DNA of 64,000 nucleotides from the NCBI RefSeq assembly GCF_040807025.1, contig NC_090943.1:25883213-25947212 (forward strand). The letters are read 5' to 3'. Under the pieces are notes generated by a model that saw only the letters and a program-made list of their open reading frames with translations, was not told the origin of the DNA and did no database searches. Positions 1-11,826 of the stretch are shown here, piece after piece (the first letter of the stretch is position 1; each line of letters opens with the position of its first letter). This stretch comes from Struthio camelus (lineage: Eukaryota > Chordata > Aves > Struthioniformes > Struthionidae). Position numbers and translations under genes: made by a program.

Positions 1-2490
1 CTCCAACAGCTTACAGTGTATGGCGAAGGAGTTATTCTGCTAACATTAGGCAGTGCTGAAACTAATATTCTCCCACTCTACTAATGGTCCATTTCAGGGC
101 AAAAATCAGACCTTCAGCTTCTTTTCGATGCAAACGTAGCATTAATGTAACACAAAGTGAAGATGCTTCTCCTATTTCAGCTTAGACAGCAGTGGTGTTA
201 TTACAATTCACTATTTGCTACAATATTTTGTTAGCTGTTGTTCAAGATTGCAGTGTTTGCATGATTTTCATGGGCTTTATCATTTTCTCACACTTTCTTA
301 TTCTCCAGTTGCAGGCTTTGCCTACCTGTGTTTAGCTGGCCTATTTTCTAGCACCACCCACATCCTGGACCATATATATCCCGGCCAAAATCCTTGAGGG
401 GATAGGAGAAGAGAAAGAAAGATGGCTGGGGAAAAAGGAGCCGCACAGCCTTCTGAGTACCAGCATCGGAAAATATTTTCAGCACATTGTCAGTGGAAAG
501 CATACAGTCCCTTTGTTATGAAAAAGAGAAATTAAGAGAAGTTATCAACGATCCCACTGGCATATCCATGTTACCTGAAACTGGGTCTGGACTTGCACTC
601 TGACTGTGTTATGCCAACCTACCCAGCCATGCTATTTTTAAATCTGGTGGATCTGACTAAAAACAGGTGTCTTCAGGTTAGAAAGGATGTTTAAGTAACA
701 AAGACGGGTTCTTACTTCCATTGCTCTGGTCTTGCTTCCACTCTCAGGAGAAAGATCCCCTCGAAAATCCTTCTCAATCTCCCATTAGCTGTCCCAGTTT
801 AAAGCAACCCTCAGGTACCTATGGAAAAGCAATGGGATCGGAGGACTGAAGTCGCCCAGTGACCATCTTTATATATCTCCTCTCAGCTGTGTCTAGCTAT
901 GGCAAGTCCTCTGCTTCCTTAGGCCATTATACTTAGCTGAATGAATGGCAGCCTGATATACGCAGGTTAGCAGAGATCAGATTACAGACATGCACAGATC
1001 TAGAGGCCGGTGAGCAAATTAAGCCATAGATTCATGCCAATTTTTTGATGGATACAATCTGGAGAGCATCCTTACAGTTGGAGGAAAAATGTATTCTCTG
1101 TTTGATATCAGCTGCTCTCTGGCTCTCCTTTGAAGCTAAAGAAAATTTTCAGAAGGCTGTTACATGAAAGTTAACTTCAAATGCTGTGTTCTTTGAAAAG
1201 AAGTTTTATTCACACAGGGGCATTTTATTTAATTTGTCTAACTAAAATTCTATTCACATATTAGATATAGAGTTTTATCAATATTTACAAACCAGAAACA
1301 TTTTTATAGCACTGTGGTTTCAATGATTTAAAAAGGAGACTTCACACAAGAATTCATGTATATATCATAGCATTTAATTCTACAACATTTCATGCTCTGC
1401 CAAGCTTTTCCCAGCACTAATTGAAAGGAGGTGGGGAGGAGGGAGAAAGATAAAATAGGGACACTGAATTTTAATAAAAGTATTAACCAACTGGTTTATT
1501 CCCTAGAGTTCAAGTGTTCAGGTAGCTATGCCATGTATCACACTGAGGAGAGCGGAAGCGTGTCTTGCCTTCTTGTGTGTCTGCAAGAGGAGGTGGGATG
1601 ACTTTGCTGCAGTTCTGCCCAAGCGAGGGATGTGAGGGCAGGATGCATCTCTGGGATCTGGACGCTCTTCTGCAGCAAGACCCAGAAAAGGGAATAACAA
1701 TATTCGAAGCTGTCCACAGTGTGGTTCTCAAACAAAAAAAGAGGCTTGACCAAAATACCGACTGGTGGCACATCACATCATGCAGTGCAGTGACAGACAC
1801 CGGCTGCCTCGGGACATAGGGCTGCCTTACACAACAGTCGCTGCAGGGTCTGCTGGGGCAGGCTGGTGTGATCCGTGTAGGTCTGGCTGCAGGGGCTGGA
1901 CTGCATGCAATTATTGCAGCCTTTGTTTGATGAAAGACAAAAGTGTGGAGAACTCCCCACAGAACGTTTTAAAAATGACAATTGGAGGAGGCACTTCAGT
2001 TGAGGAAAGTACACATCCAATTTTTTAGTAATCTGCTTCTCAGCCCTCTGAGACACGTGAAAGGTTTTGCTTGGTAAACAACATAAGAAGAGAAGACAGG
2101 AACTCAACCTTTCATTGCAAAAAGCACTAAAAATTTTTGATTCAGGCACAGAGACTATATGTGAAGGCAGGTCTCATCTATTTATGGTTCATGGCCTTTA
2201 AGTTCAGCTACTATTTTGTTTTAAAAATATTATAATAATGATGATGAAATAGCTAGCAATTTTAAGAAATTATTCAAGCATTGGCAATGCAAAACACTTT
2301 TTCATGTAGACGTTTTAGAACAGCAGCATTTCTTAATAAGTTTTAACCTTACATGTTATTATTCCATGCATTGTGTTTGTTTTTCATAAGTAACCTCAAT
2401 CATTATACTTGGGAACTACCCTTGAATTCTTTGTAGCTTTATCTCTGGCATTTTTATTGAGAGAAAAAATCAAAGTTACTCTGATTACTT

Positions 2491-2518
2491 ATAGAATCAT
2501 AAGAATCATAGAATCATA
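2491..2518. repeat. three AGAATCAT-type units, possible orphan CR1 tail
   Basis: Three near-tandem copies of AGAATCAT(A) are visible. Minus-oriented avian CR1 elements begin on the plus strand with similar AGAATCA-type octamers, so this could be a detached CR1 3' tail. The bases that follow do not match a CR1 3' UTR, so chance or a simple repeat is at least as likely. Confidence 0.25.
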
Positions 2519-5500
2519 TGATAACTTAATGATGATTATAAACATTTCAATGACTGTTGAAGCAGTCTTTCACGTACTAATTGATAACAAATGGATAGCA
2601 ATTGATAGTTAACAGTGAATTCTTAAAAAGTAAAGAGGATAATCTCTCCAGAAATCCGCTATGGTTTCCCTACGTTGTACTGATATTGAATAGGAAGACA
2701 ACAAAGTCCTTCCTCATTGCAAAGAATAGTGAAAAATAAAATCTCTATATACATGCTCTCATTATTTCACCAAATATTCAGCTACAAAACAAATGCCTCT
2801 CAGGTTTACTGCAAGATTAAGGGCCCACTAGGGCAAGTCCTCTATGCACAGAACACCCATCGATTTCAATGGCAGCACCACGCACCAAGCATTTCCAAGA
2901 TTAGCCCTTAATTATTTGTCAAAAACATGCCCTAGAGCTCTGAGTGCATTGCAAAGACAAATGGAAAGATTCAAGTAGTAGATAATGGGGTGCATTTTTC
3001 TGCCTTCATAAAATATATGGAAGCTTTTGTGTAAGCAGTTCACTGAAAACTGAGTGAATAAGTTGCTTATTGCTGAATATGCTAAACTCAATAACGTGCC
3101 AGACATTTGGAGATGCCAATCAATGTTCATACCTACCTCGAAAGTGTTTATATTGATAAAGTAGGTGCTATTTTTTAATTCCATAACTGTTTTTTTACTT
3201 AAATTTACATCTATTAAATACTCGGCTGAAACATCGTTTAAATTAACAGGACAGGCAGGAACCTTTCAGCTAGGGGTTGAATCCTATCTACTTAGTTTAT
3301 AAAAAAAAGGTCATATCCATCCGTTAGCTGTGCGGTGGTTTAGGGTACATGATGCCTAAATCTCTCAAAGCTTTCTGATTGGACCTAACTGAATCCTAGG
3401 CTGTGATGCAGTTGCTAAATACCTACCGTCGTTTCCAACACTTGCCTCCAGCTGCCACGCCAGGAAAGAGCAGGTTTCTTGTAAACCCAGTATTGTTGTA
3501 CCTATCAGCCCCGCACAGGTACCTGGGAAGGTGTAGTACATCTCCAGATCTCCAGAGGTGTTACACATCCAAATGCCATGCCTGGAGCCCCTTTTCTACC
3601 CTGCTTCACATTTCATGTATCACCTTTAGCAAGTTACTTAAGCTGCATGTAAACTGGTAGACATGGCACTGCTGCAGATGTCCCAGATTTAAGCACTCAT
3701 GCTGCCCACATCCCAAGCCTATACTAAGGTAAGAACTAAAGTACATCAGCTCCTCACACCTTACCTTTTGTGGGAAGAAAACTTCGTTGCACTGGCTGGA
3801 TTGAACTCCTAGTGCACTCCAGCCAGATTGCCAATTTGGGGACTAAGGATTCAGGATCCAGCCTGTGGAGCCATTTCCTCTCTGAGCATAGATGTAACTT
3901 CTCTGTTCCTCAGTTCACCAGCTCCAAAACAGGACTGCACCACTTTCCCCTCTCACTAGGGTATTGTAAAGATAAACATATTAAAGCCTGTGAAGTGCGC
4001 AGATGCTCAGGTGATTTAGGAACCAGATAATTACCCAAAGCAGATAATTCCATGGGTGATTTTCCATACCTTTTTAATAATGGCTGATAAGAAAACTTCA
4101 AAGTCAGGCAGTAAAAAATCTTCTGTAGAATAAGCTTAAAGTCTGACTGCCTAAGGAACCTGTGAAATTATAAGGTTTGCATGTAAAACATGTGCAGTTT
4201 ATCATGCTACCAGGTATAATATTATATGCTGCTGCAAGCTGAAACAAGGTATTTTCCCAGAGCTCCTGCTGAGGCTATAAACCTCTGTTATAAGTGCTCA
4301 GAAAAAAAGAAAAAAAGTTAGTTTTTAGGGAAAAAAATGGGTAATCTGCTGGCAACTACTATTTCAACAATGAAAAACACACTGTGCATAAGAGGAACTT
4401 CTTTGCAGGTAAGCTGCAGTCAAAGGATAGGATTTAAATTAACAGGTTCCTATGATCACAAGAACAGCTGCAAGTCAAGGACACTGAAAGAAAAGCTGAA
4501 AGAAGGAATTCTTCATCCTTTCTCTTCTCTGAATTTTTCCAACAGGTACTGACCATACTTTGGACTTTGCTCAAATGGATTAAACTGACTTTCTACATAA
4601 TCAATCGCAGAAGTATGCTACTACGAATATATAAGGGTGGAGTGGTAAGCCTAGGTCAGCCATGAACCTCTTCTTTCTTCAGCTGCAGGAAGAATATCTC
4701 TTGTGATAACTGACAACTGTAGCCATCATGCAGTGGGCAACTCTCCATTTTTATTAACGAGGGTATCACTATAAGACCAGGCCTCCGTGGGAAGGGAGGG
4801 ATGCTCCCTCCCACCTGCAGAGCTGACTCTTCTTCTGTGGAATGGTTTCTTAGGAGAGTAAGAAGTTGACACCTCCATTTCATGGTTCCTTTTAGAAACA
4901 AATGGGCTTTGGTCCAAGTGCTGTCGATCCATGTCCTTTTGCAAGTGCTAAATTCCCTTTTGAAATAGGAATATATCTACAGAAGCATGCTAATTTATGC
5001 TAATTTCTATAGGGGCGCTCCTGAGGGAAAAGCTTCCTAAGGACACAGCTAATAAACTAAGCTGACTGCAGAAGATCCAGGTTATATAGGACAGTGCTTG
5101 CTGACCCCATTCCTTCCTCTGGCTCCCAATTGTTTATTACTGTCCTTCCTGTGCCAACAGTTTTTCAAGCCCCACGTCTGCCAGTATAATTCTTCATCTG
5201 ATTACTCTCCAAATTTATGCTCCAAAATGATTTGGGGAAGGAATGTTGGGCTGTTATTTTTTTTATTTGTTTTTTTTAATGACACTGAGAAAAGCTAGTT
5301 GATTATTAACCCAGGCCATTTTACAGGAGCATGCTAGACAGCAGTTAGGTGGCCATTTAAACCAGTTGGTAAAGGGAAATATTAGCTCTGGCAAGAGACA
5401 AGGACAGTGGCATGAGGACAAAGGAGGATATTCTCTACCCCGTTCAGCCGCAGTTCCAACACTTCATTAGCTTCCTCAGAGCTGGAAAAGGCAGCTGCAA

Positions 5501-6438
5501 ATGCAACTTAAATAAACTTTGCCTTTTCAGACTGTTTAAACAAGATATACAATGTTATTACGAGGTTTGCATTCTGGATTTGCATGAGGAGATATTACTG
5601 ATGTCTGTAATACACACTAAAATCTTCCCGCACTGAATAAGTGCTTTCAATTTAGTTTATAATAATTCTCTCCCCTTAATGAACACATGGAAATGTAAAT
5701 TATGAACATAAAGCAAAAGAAAACCACAACCTCACAGATCTGTACCCACCACATATCATATGTAGGTAGGTTTTAAGCCCTTGATTCGCTTTAGCTTCCA
5801 TGGAATTTGAGAGTATTTAGAAGCACCCAAGTCATCAGCATCGCACAGTACTAGGCCATTGGCACCCAGTTATCAAAGACCGTTAGAATCACTGGATCCA
5901 TTTTGGAGCGATACTGCAGATGTTTGCCTCTTCTGGTGATTAAAGATAACAAAAAAAGGAATTTAAAAACTTTTGCACTCTGTTACAGACACTTTGCTTC
6001 TGATTCACTTGCGGGACTTATGTGCACTTAATGATGCTCATGCAAAACCACTGAGCTGCTGCATTGTAAGAGATGGGAGAAAACCCCCATGTGCATTCTC
6101 CACAAAGCAGCAAGTAATAGCAGTAGATAGAACTATCCATCCAACAGATAGCAAAGCAGCATTTCTAGCCATGCAGCATGCCAGGCATGGGCTCTTTACT
6201 TTTTATGAAAAGTTCAGTCTGTTCAGTTCATCTGTCTCATGAGAACAATTATTTGTCCATATACAGAGACTAGATCAGCTACATCATGCTTTAAAAATTA
6301 CGTATTTTAAATAAAGACTGACTTCCATTTATACCTTATGTTTCCTTCAGTGTAACAGTATATAGAGTGGACAATGAATGATGAAATACCATACACCAGT
6401 ATAGTAACACTCCCTTTTGTGTTTAGTCTTTTGAGAAG

Positions 6439-6463
6439 AAATCAACCCCTACAGGGTTGATTT
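6439..6463. repeat. 10-bp perfect inverted repeat, 5-nt loop
   Basis: The left arm AAATCAACCC (6439-6448) and right arm GGGTTGATTT (6454-6463) are perfect reverse complements around a 5-nt loop. About one such 10-bp hairpin is expected by chance in 64 kb, so no function is implied. No T-run follows it. Confidence 0.6.
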
Positions 6464-6948
6464 ATAGGTCTATATCTTGAGAAGTGTAGACTTTTGTTTC
6501 TAGATAGGAAAATTTCAGCTTAAGTTTGCTTACTCAGATCAAACACTTTCCTTGCTTACTCTGCTGAATCCCCATGCATATTTACTGGGTAAGTCAGAGG
6601 ATACTCTGGCTTATCCTCTCAGTATGCTTTCTTAGAGATGTTTCCCTCTCTGATACTAGCTGTGGTAGATGTTTTCATAATCAAATTCTTTTGGAGTCAG
6701 GATATTCTGTTTAGGCTGTCATGCACTTCAGAAAGTCAGGTCCTGCATACCCATTTAGTGCTCTAGATGTGGGCCCGGTCAAAATGCACTTGTAAAAGCA
6801 AAGCTCTCAGTTGCCCTCCATGGTACTGGATCAGGCTCCATGTACATCACTTCACTTTTCTAGCAAAGGTGAGCTAAAGGAGACTGCATAAGCTACAATA
6901 TGTCAGGTCAGATTACTTGTGCAGAACAGTTTAGGATCCTGCTGCTGC

Positions 6949-6951
6949 TAT

Positions 6952-6994
<43 letters not shown>

Positions 6995-6997
6995 TTA
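6949..6997 (+). repeat. (TTTA)n microsatellite
   Basis: About twelve uninterrupted TTTA units form the longest simple-repeat array in the window. The array is pure apart from its last unit, which suggests a young and length-variable microsatellite. It may derive from an A-rich retroposon tail on the opposite strand (TAAA units), but no retroposon body is recognisable next to it. Confidence 0.95.
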
Positions 6998-9876
6998 TTA
7001 AAGCCAGCATCTATAGCTGACTTAGGTAAAGGAAGAAAAGAATTAGTGTGCTCCATTTCCCAGGGACCTCTTGAAAACTCTACACTTTATTCATTAGCAG
7101 AGACAAGGGTAGTTAACATTTACTTGATATGTGGAAGTGAGAAAGCGGTGGCATAAAGAAACTAGTCTTAGGAGTTTTTACTGCTAGAGCTTGAGAGGTT
7201 TTTTAGAAATTTTTGTGGGGATGAGCACATGCATGTGTGTCAGAAATTGCAGTTTAATATAGTCAACAAATATTTTTGAAAAGCCTTGTATTCTTTGCTT
7301 TTCTCAGTGGATTTGTAGCAAAGTGATGGACTGTAGGACTGGAAAGCTGCCTTTACTGTACCAGAGGAGCTAGCAGTATTGTTGTTACAGCAGTTAAAGC
7401 AATTAAATCTAACATAGATCTCATAAAGGCAGAAATCAAAGCTTTATAAATTACTCATCCAGCTTCTACGTTACAAACAGCCATACTGAGAATTTGATTC
7501 TGTTTCTCTATAGATAGATAGCTTCTTGCAGATATGGACCACAAAAATCCAAATATTTAGTCAAGGTTCTGTGGGTACGTTTTGCAGCTATCTCCCATAT
7601 TCTTCTAATGTAACCATAAACCAAACAGCTAAATCAGAGCAAGAGCCTATGCCTTTTCTGTGATTAATCAAATATTTTTGCAAGGCATTAAATCATGTGG
7701 AAATATTTTTCAAGCCCATCACGATACAATGTTTGTTTTCCCACAGCCAAATCCTGCAAAGCATTAACCAAACAACCAGCCCTTTGATACAAATTTTACT
7801 CAGTGCACTGGGATTTTTTTCCTCTGAAATCATTCCCTTCTCAGGAAAATCTCCCAGGTTTGGATTGTCTAGAAAGGGACAGATCTCTCTGGGAACACCT
7901 TTCCCTCCCTGCACTGAAGACAGTGGGTCCAAGGTGTGCAGGTGAGTACATCTTTTTTTTACACTCCTCCAAAAATGACAGTATAGCCTGAAGATAATTT
8001 ACTTTGCATCTTGTCCTCTTTAAAATTTCCTCCCTGGAAATCACAGAAGAGGTTGAGCCTGAGAAAATTCCTACCTGCAGAGCTCCCCTTAGGCTTCAGT
8101 GCAATAGCAAAGATCCTCAGATATTGTCTGCCAGCAGCCATTTAAAATCCTCAGCCTCTGCAAAAAAAAATCATTTTGTTGTTTTCTCATGGGAAGGAGG
8201 GAAGGAGAAGATTATATAAGCATAGATATGTTATGTTTAGTTGCAAACTACAAGGAGGGGAAAAACATAGAAAAAGGTAAGAGATTGATGGTAGAATAAT
8301 AAAGCATTATTTTTACACCAATCTGCCCGAATAAAAACACTGTACGATAATTATTAATTTTTTAATGGAGTCGATACAGATTTTACCTGGTGTCTCTGCC
8401 ACTTACACCAAATGAGGTAGACATTTTGCTACCTAGCAATCTCTATTAGAATGAAACATCACTAAAGAGATGTTGTGGAATTAAAACACATATGCCCTGA
8501 ATATAACACAGGAGGTACTGAAAAAAAAAAGGAAAGAACATAAAAATGATGGTTTGTTTCTAGTTCTCTAAAGAATTCAAATGAATTCCAGGGAGAATGA
8601 GGCATGTTTTCTGAATGGCATATTATCCTAAAAATCATTTTTTCAAATAAGTGGTGGGTAAGTTATTGCTCAGCCCAAGTAAGGATGTTTCTGGTATGGA
8701 CTAGATGATTTTAATGACAATTACAGTTTACTGTACTTGACACAATGTTAAAAGAATTCATATGAGACTTGGGAAGATCTACGTAAGCTCAAAAAACAGG
8801 CTGCGGCCTCAAGGCATCCTGTGTTGGTGGGACGCAGATGACCTCTTGCAATTGGGCTGCTGTATTCTCAGACACTGCTGCCCTTGGACATCTGCCTCAT
8901 CTTGCTGTCAGAGGCTGGTCACTGACTCCAGCAGCAGGTGTCAGAAGGCTTCTGCGTCTGCCTGTGCCACTGCATTCATTTACATTTCCTCTAAAGGGGT
9001 TTTGTGCCAATACGGGAAACCATGAGCTAAAGGGGCCACAAGAGATGCCAGGCTGGCCTAGAGAAGCTGCAGTACGGACACTTTGTCCCTGCAGTCTGCT
9101 TGAGTAGCCCTACCTCAGGATGGAGCAGGCAGCTGAGGGGAATAGTGTGTTAAACCCCTTCATGCAGACTCACCAGATAACCCGTGTTGCTGCTCATCCT
9201 CACCTGCTTGCTTCCACTGGAATGGAAACCAATGACAATACTTCAGTGTTTTGAGGAAAATAGAATGGGTTGGGATGGCTCATAACGTTACAACTCCCAA
9301 CTGCCTGTCCTATCCTCAGTTCAGCAGAGTTTACAACGGCGCGTTTCAAAGCAGAACAAAGCCAATGGCAGTTTGTTATAAAAGGCCACACTCAAGTGAG
9401 CCAACCCAGCAGCTACAGACCTCCTCAAAAACAGGCAGAGCTGCTCTCTACCACTGCCTCTGCAGCTCGCTCATTTTTTTAGCCAGCAAATGGGGCCTTT
9501 AACTCTGATTCAGTCCTTACTTTTTATTTGCAGACCTGATTTGTAATGACAGCATTTAGTTTTCTTCTTTTTAGTGTTTCCTTGTGAACAGGATTCAAGA
9601 CACAAGGGACTCCTATTTTCTTTCTTACTTACTCCAAAATGCTGAACGCTGCAGAGAAAGGAAAAACCACATGATTTGTCAGGCACTCTGGAGCACATTC
9701 TTCAAGACAGTAACATTTTCATTATAACACCGGAAAAAACATCCATAAGAGGAAGCCGCTTTACCAGCATTATGAAGCAAAAGAGGGACAATTTCTTTAA
9801 ATTCTTTTTGCAATTCAAATTGGAAAAATTAAATTCCCATTTTCAATTATCTTCACAACATGCCAGCATAGAGATG
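6998..9876. other. unannotated DNA, no gene seen
   Basis: Frames are short (under 90 codons), overlap on both strands and show no recognisable domain. The interval 8780-9130 is richer in G+C and is open in two plus-strand frames, but neither product resembles a family I know. Nothing else is supported. Confidence 0.6.
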
Positions 9877-9928
9877 CAGACACACACAGACACACACAGA
9901 TGCACAGACACACAGACACACACACATA
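9877..9928 (+). repeat. imperfect CA / CAGA microsatellite
   Basis: An array of CACACAGA-type units passes into (CA)n and then TATA-rich sequence. The interruptions (CAGA, TGCA) suggest an ageing dinucleotide repeat. The same AT-rich tract continues to about 10030 with short TA runs. Confidence 0.9.
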
Positions 9929-11264
9929 TATAGACATAGATACGTTGTTTATGAATTTGTGTACGAGTTTTATGTATATTTTATACACGTATATTTCTAT
10001 ATTTCTCTCTTTATACAGATAGATATATATATTTGTTTATAGCGAGTCTTCATTTTCTGAGTCTCCTCAGAAAATGCTACAGGTCAACTTCCACTCATTG
10101 AGACGAGCATATATTTTATATCATGTAACAGGACATTCATATGTCCCACACAGCTATTTTGGTGGGGATCCCACATCCAGGAACCATTAAGAGCGCTTAG
10201 AGGAAGTGTGAAATCCATGCTGCGTCTGATAGCCCAGCAGTCTCCAGATAGCTGGAATCACAATCAATAGTTTAAAAATGGCCATTCCACTTACAGTATA
10301 ATGAGCCCCATCTAAGCCTGCTTTTCCCACAGAGATGCAGGCACTAATTCTACTACCATTAGCTCCTTTAGCTGGTTGCAATGACAGTTAAAACATGTAA
10401 TAACATTTAAAACACGGACTGTATTTTCTTTTTCTCTGTTTAGAATTTGTATTTGGCCAGCAAATGGCTTAATGAACCAGTTTTGGAGACTTCTCTAATT
10501 ACCAGATGTCTCTAGAGAATTTTTTTGTTTGATTTTATTATGCAAAAAGTCACTAGGCTAGCATCTATTTTGGCTGCTCTCAGAAATGGTCTTCCTTCTA
10601 GCATGAAGAGACTGCATCTTCCAGCAGCTTCTAAAAAAGTACTTTAAAAAGATTTAAAGTCATTTTCACTAGCTTTCTTATAATTCTCTGCAGCTATGTG
10701 TAAGTGGAGTTGGGTCAACTCAGCCTGATGCACTAATTGTCTCTCTTCAGTAGCATTTTAGTTCTGGATCAGGTAATACACTTGCAATTTCCAGATTCTC
10801 TAATTTCAACTATAGACCTTTAAATTGATGGAGATAAGAAACAGTACATATGATACACTAGATCTATTTATATCTAATTCCCTTCCCTGGGTCAGTCTAA
10901 ACTCTGGCTTTTTCCCCCAGTTTGGTTACTGATTTTCCATCACCTTTGCATCCTCATGAGACTAGGTACTCATCACAGGCACCAGTGTTTCTCTCTTTTT
11001 TCACTCGCGGGCTGATGCTGACAAATCGCTTGCTCCTGGGATGCAGGCTGTGCTACTCTCAGACTACAGCAGGCTGGAGCTCAGATCCTCTTCCTTGCCT
11101 TGTGTCTGTCCATTAACGGTCCATGCTGCAGCGCCTTCTTCAGCTTGCATGAACAGAGTTACATAACTCTGTCAGCCAACAGAGGTGGCCAACAGATGCA
11201 GCAGTTTGCACAGAAGGGCTTGCAGAGAGGGCCAGAAACTCTGCTGAGGATGGTGAACACGTGC
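9929..11264. other. unannotated DNA, no gene seen
   Basis: No coding region is supported. The stretch contains the hairpin at 10051-10076, listed separately. From about 11100 a plus-strand frame runs into the old CR1 remnant, but its first part has no recognised similarity. Confidence 0.6.
10051..10076. repeat. 11-bp perfect hairpin with 4-nt loop
   Basis: The left arm CATTTTCTGAG (10051-10061) pairs perfectly with CTCAGAAAATG (10066-10076) around the loop TCTC. This is a compact cruciform or stem-loop sequence just downstream of the CA/TA-rich microsatellite tract. The arms are too short for a microRNA precursor, and no function is assigned. Confidence 0.75.
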
Positions 11265-11826
11265 TCAGCAGTGGGGGTGATGCACCCTAGGACAGCATTC
11301 CCTCTGCTCAGCCTTGGTGAGACACATCTGGCTTACTGGGTCCAGTTCTGGGCTCCCCAGTACGGGAGAAACAGGGACATACTGATGCAAGTCCTTCAAA
11401 GGGCCACAAAGATGATTGGGGCATCTGTCATACAATGGAAGGCTGTGAGAGTTGGGACTGTTCAATGTGCAGAAGAGACGCCTCAGGGGGATCTTATCCA
11501 TACGTATGAATATCTGAAGGGAGGTTGTAATGAAAACAGAGCCAGACTCTTCTCAGTGGTGCCTAGAGACAGGACAAGAGCCAGTGGGTACAAACTGGAA
11601 TACAGAAGATCCCATTTAAAAATAAGAAAAATTTTTTTACTGTGAGGATTATCGAACACTGGAAAAGGTTGCCCTCAGGTTGTATATTCCTGGCGATATT
11701 CAAAACCCAACTGGGCACGGCCCTGAGCAACCTGCTTTAGTAGCTCCTATTTTAAGCAGGAGGTTGGATTATAAATGATCTTCAGAAGTCTCTTCCAGCC
11801 TCAACTGTTCTCTGACTCTGTGAATC
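11265..11826 (+). mobile_element. old CR1 LINE 3' fragment (copy C)
   Basis: This is a decayed 3' end of a CR1 non-LTR retrotransposon. The translated stretch in the frame ending near 11643 contains LAYWVQFWAPQYGR, then a degraded RATKM segment, DLIHTYEYLKGGC and LFSVVPRDRTR. These are the same landmarks, in the same order, as in the C-terminal region of the two younger copies in this window. A typical CR1 3' UTR follows (GGTTGG..., CTTCCAGCC) with a degenerate octamer tail ending near 11826. The region normally carrying [17 protein letters not shown] is scrambled by substitutions and small indels. The 5' boundary is approximate because similarity fades. Divergence is far greater than between copies A and B, so this is an older insertion, possibly of another subfamily. 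Confidence 0.85.

Larger units (their letters stand above)
1..6948. other. unannotated AT-rich DNA, no gene seen
   Basis: I see no coding region here. Open frames are all under about 125 codons, lie on both strands and carry no domain I recognise. The stretch 1500-1930 is somewhat richer in G+C than its surroundings and has overlapping frames on both strands, but none shows a family motif or a convincing splice-site pair. The only repeats noted are a short AGAATCAT run near 2491 and an inverted repeat at 6439, listed separately. It could be intergenic or intronic sequence. Confidence 0.6.

Noticed and set aside
8698..8720. GGACTAGATGAT motif resembling the CR1 3' UTR
   Set aside because: Only about 12 bases match, with no flanking CR1 sequence or octamer tail nearby.
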